From: JAAFKA01 sp044348925 | GTDB lineage: Bacteria > Bacteroidota > Bacteroidia > Cytophagales > Thermoflexibacteraceae | Direction of reading: 5' to 3' | Assembly (NCBI GenBank): GCA_044348925.1 | Contig: JBIKRY010000261.1 | Coordinates: 1-6,831 of the forward strand | Length of the DNA: 6,831 nucleotides | Part shown: piece by piece, positions 6,358-6,831 of the stretch | Position numbering within the stretch: the first letter of the stretch is position 1 | How the letters are laid out: every line of letters begins with the position of its first letter | Made by a program: the position numbers and the translations under genes | The notes under the pieces: model-generated | Told to the model about the DNA's origin: nothing | Database searches by the model: none | Seen by the model: only the letters and a program-made list of their open reading frames with translations

Positions 6358-6377
6358 GCGTGCTACTTGGGAAATGT

Positions 6378-6831
6378 TTAACTTAGTTCTCTAAACCTTT
6401 GAATAATGTCAGATAATTCAGTTTCGTCAATACATTGAAGCATTAAAGGATAAAGATACGCAGGCATTTTCCCACTTTCTATGTCAAAATTTAACTTAAA
6501 AATAGGTTCAAAGGAAGTCGAAGGATTATAATAATGTTCAACATCATAAGCATCTTTTTCAAAACCTTTTAATTGTGTTATTTGTGCATAGCTTCGATAA
6601 ATATAATAATGTAAATACCATTTTCCTTTTATTATTTTCTTTGCATCTTGAAAACTAATGCTTTTTGAAGTAGCAAAACTATCCAAATCTTCTTTTTTAT
6701 TAGGTAGTATGTTGCTATTAAAGTGCGACATTATCTTTTCACCTACAATGTTTGTCGGCTCTTTTTCATAGCTATAATTAGCATTATGTACTTGTTTTCC
6801 TAAACAATGTTCTTTTAAGGCATCAAGAGAA
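6378..6831 (-). CDS. Unrecognised protein, 5' part beyond the right edge
   Basis: I do not recognise this gene. The visible 3' part encodes about 150 residues and ends in FRELS and TAA. An ATG exists at 6731 (reading MSHFNSNILPN), but the same frame has no stop from there to the right edge. The 33 upstream codons (including LDALKEHCLGKQV and EKEPTNIVGEKI) look like ordinary protein, so the true start probably lies outside the window. The product looks soluble: mixed charged and aromatic residues (KWYLHYYIYRSY), no membrane segment, no signal peptide in view, and a helical-looking C-terminus (LSDIIQRFRELS). A strong terminator follows 20 nt after the stop. If the ATG at 6731 is the real start, the protein has 117 residues. 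No function is assigned. Confidence 0.65.
   Translation of the reverse strand, partial: SLDALKEHCLGKQVHNANYSYEKEPTNIVGEKIMSHFNSNILPNKKEDLDSFATSKSISFQDAKKIIKGKWYLHYYIYRSYAQITQLKGFEKDAYDVEHYYNPSTSFEPIFKLNFDIESGKMPAYLYPLMLQCIDETELSDIIQRFRELS

Larger units (their letters stand above)
5924..6377. other. 454-nt AT-rich gap without a gene
   Basis: No convincing coding region is present on either strand; the longest starts I followed end within about 20 codons. The stretch holds the two candidate leftward promoters, the 13-bp palindrome AGTTAC-T-GTAACT (6176-6188), the 12-mer TTGATTATCAAT (6191-6202) that also occurs in the radA/secDF gap, several T-runs, and the terminator of the right-hand gene. 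A small RNA cannot be excluded, but I see no conserved RNA family. Confidence 0.7.

Noticed and set aside
5924..6377. Riboswitch, tRNA or CRISPR array in the gap
   Set aside because: There is no regularly spaced repeat, no cloverleaf and no recognisable aptamer core; only short AT-rich palindromes are present.

Overview
The window is AT-rich chromosomal DNA that reads as Bacteroidota, probably a Cytophagales-like or flavobacterium-like lineage. Three things support this. SecD and SecF are fused into one protein of about 1000 residues, as is usual in that phylum. Intergenic DNA carries good matches to the Bacteroidota promoter form (TTG near -33, TAnnTTTG near -7). Gene starts lack strong Shine-Dalgarno sequences. 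I cannot name a species.

Layout, left to right. 1-237 is intergenic: one copy of a hairpin-rich repeat (43-88), then a promoter just before radA. 238-1614 (+) is radA, complete and canonical. 1615-1759 is the gap between convergent genes and is almost entirely a large imperfect inverted repeat, whose two 40-bp arms each stop exactly 7 nt from a stop codon. 1760-4774 (-) is the fused secDF. 4827-5453 (-) is a class I SAM-dependent methyltransferase, 52 nt upstream of secDF in the same direction with no visible terminator between them. 5494-5516 is a perfect hairpin flanked by an A-run and a T-run, a bidirectional-type terminator. 5537-5923 (-) is a 128-residue protein of unknown function with an N-terminal export signal or anchor. 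5924-6377 is a very AT-rich stretch without a gene, holding candidate leftward promoters, two operator-like palindromes and a strong terminator. From 6378 to the right edge (-) is an unrecognised gene whose reading frame stays open to the edge, so its 5' part is probably outside the window.

How the genes relate: radA (recombination and repair) and secDF (protein export) are housekeeping genes that only share a terminator region. The methyltransferase and secDF may be co-transcribed. The small exported protein lies upstream of them but is separated by the hairpin. I see no phage, CRISPR, tRNA, rRNA or insertion-sequence gene. No new multi-gene system is evident. The most unusual signal is the two-hairpin repeat family (three copies here), which shows a compensatory base-pair change and fills the radA/secDF junction symmetrically.
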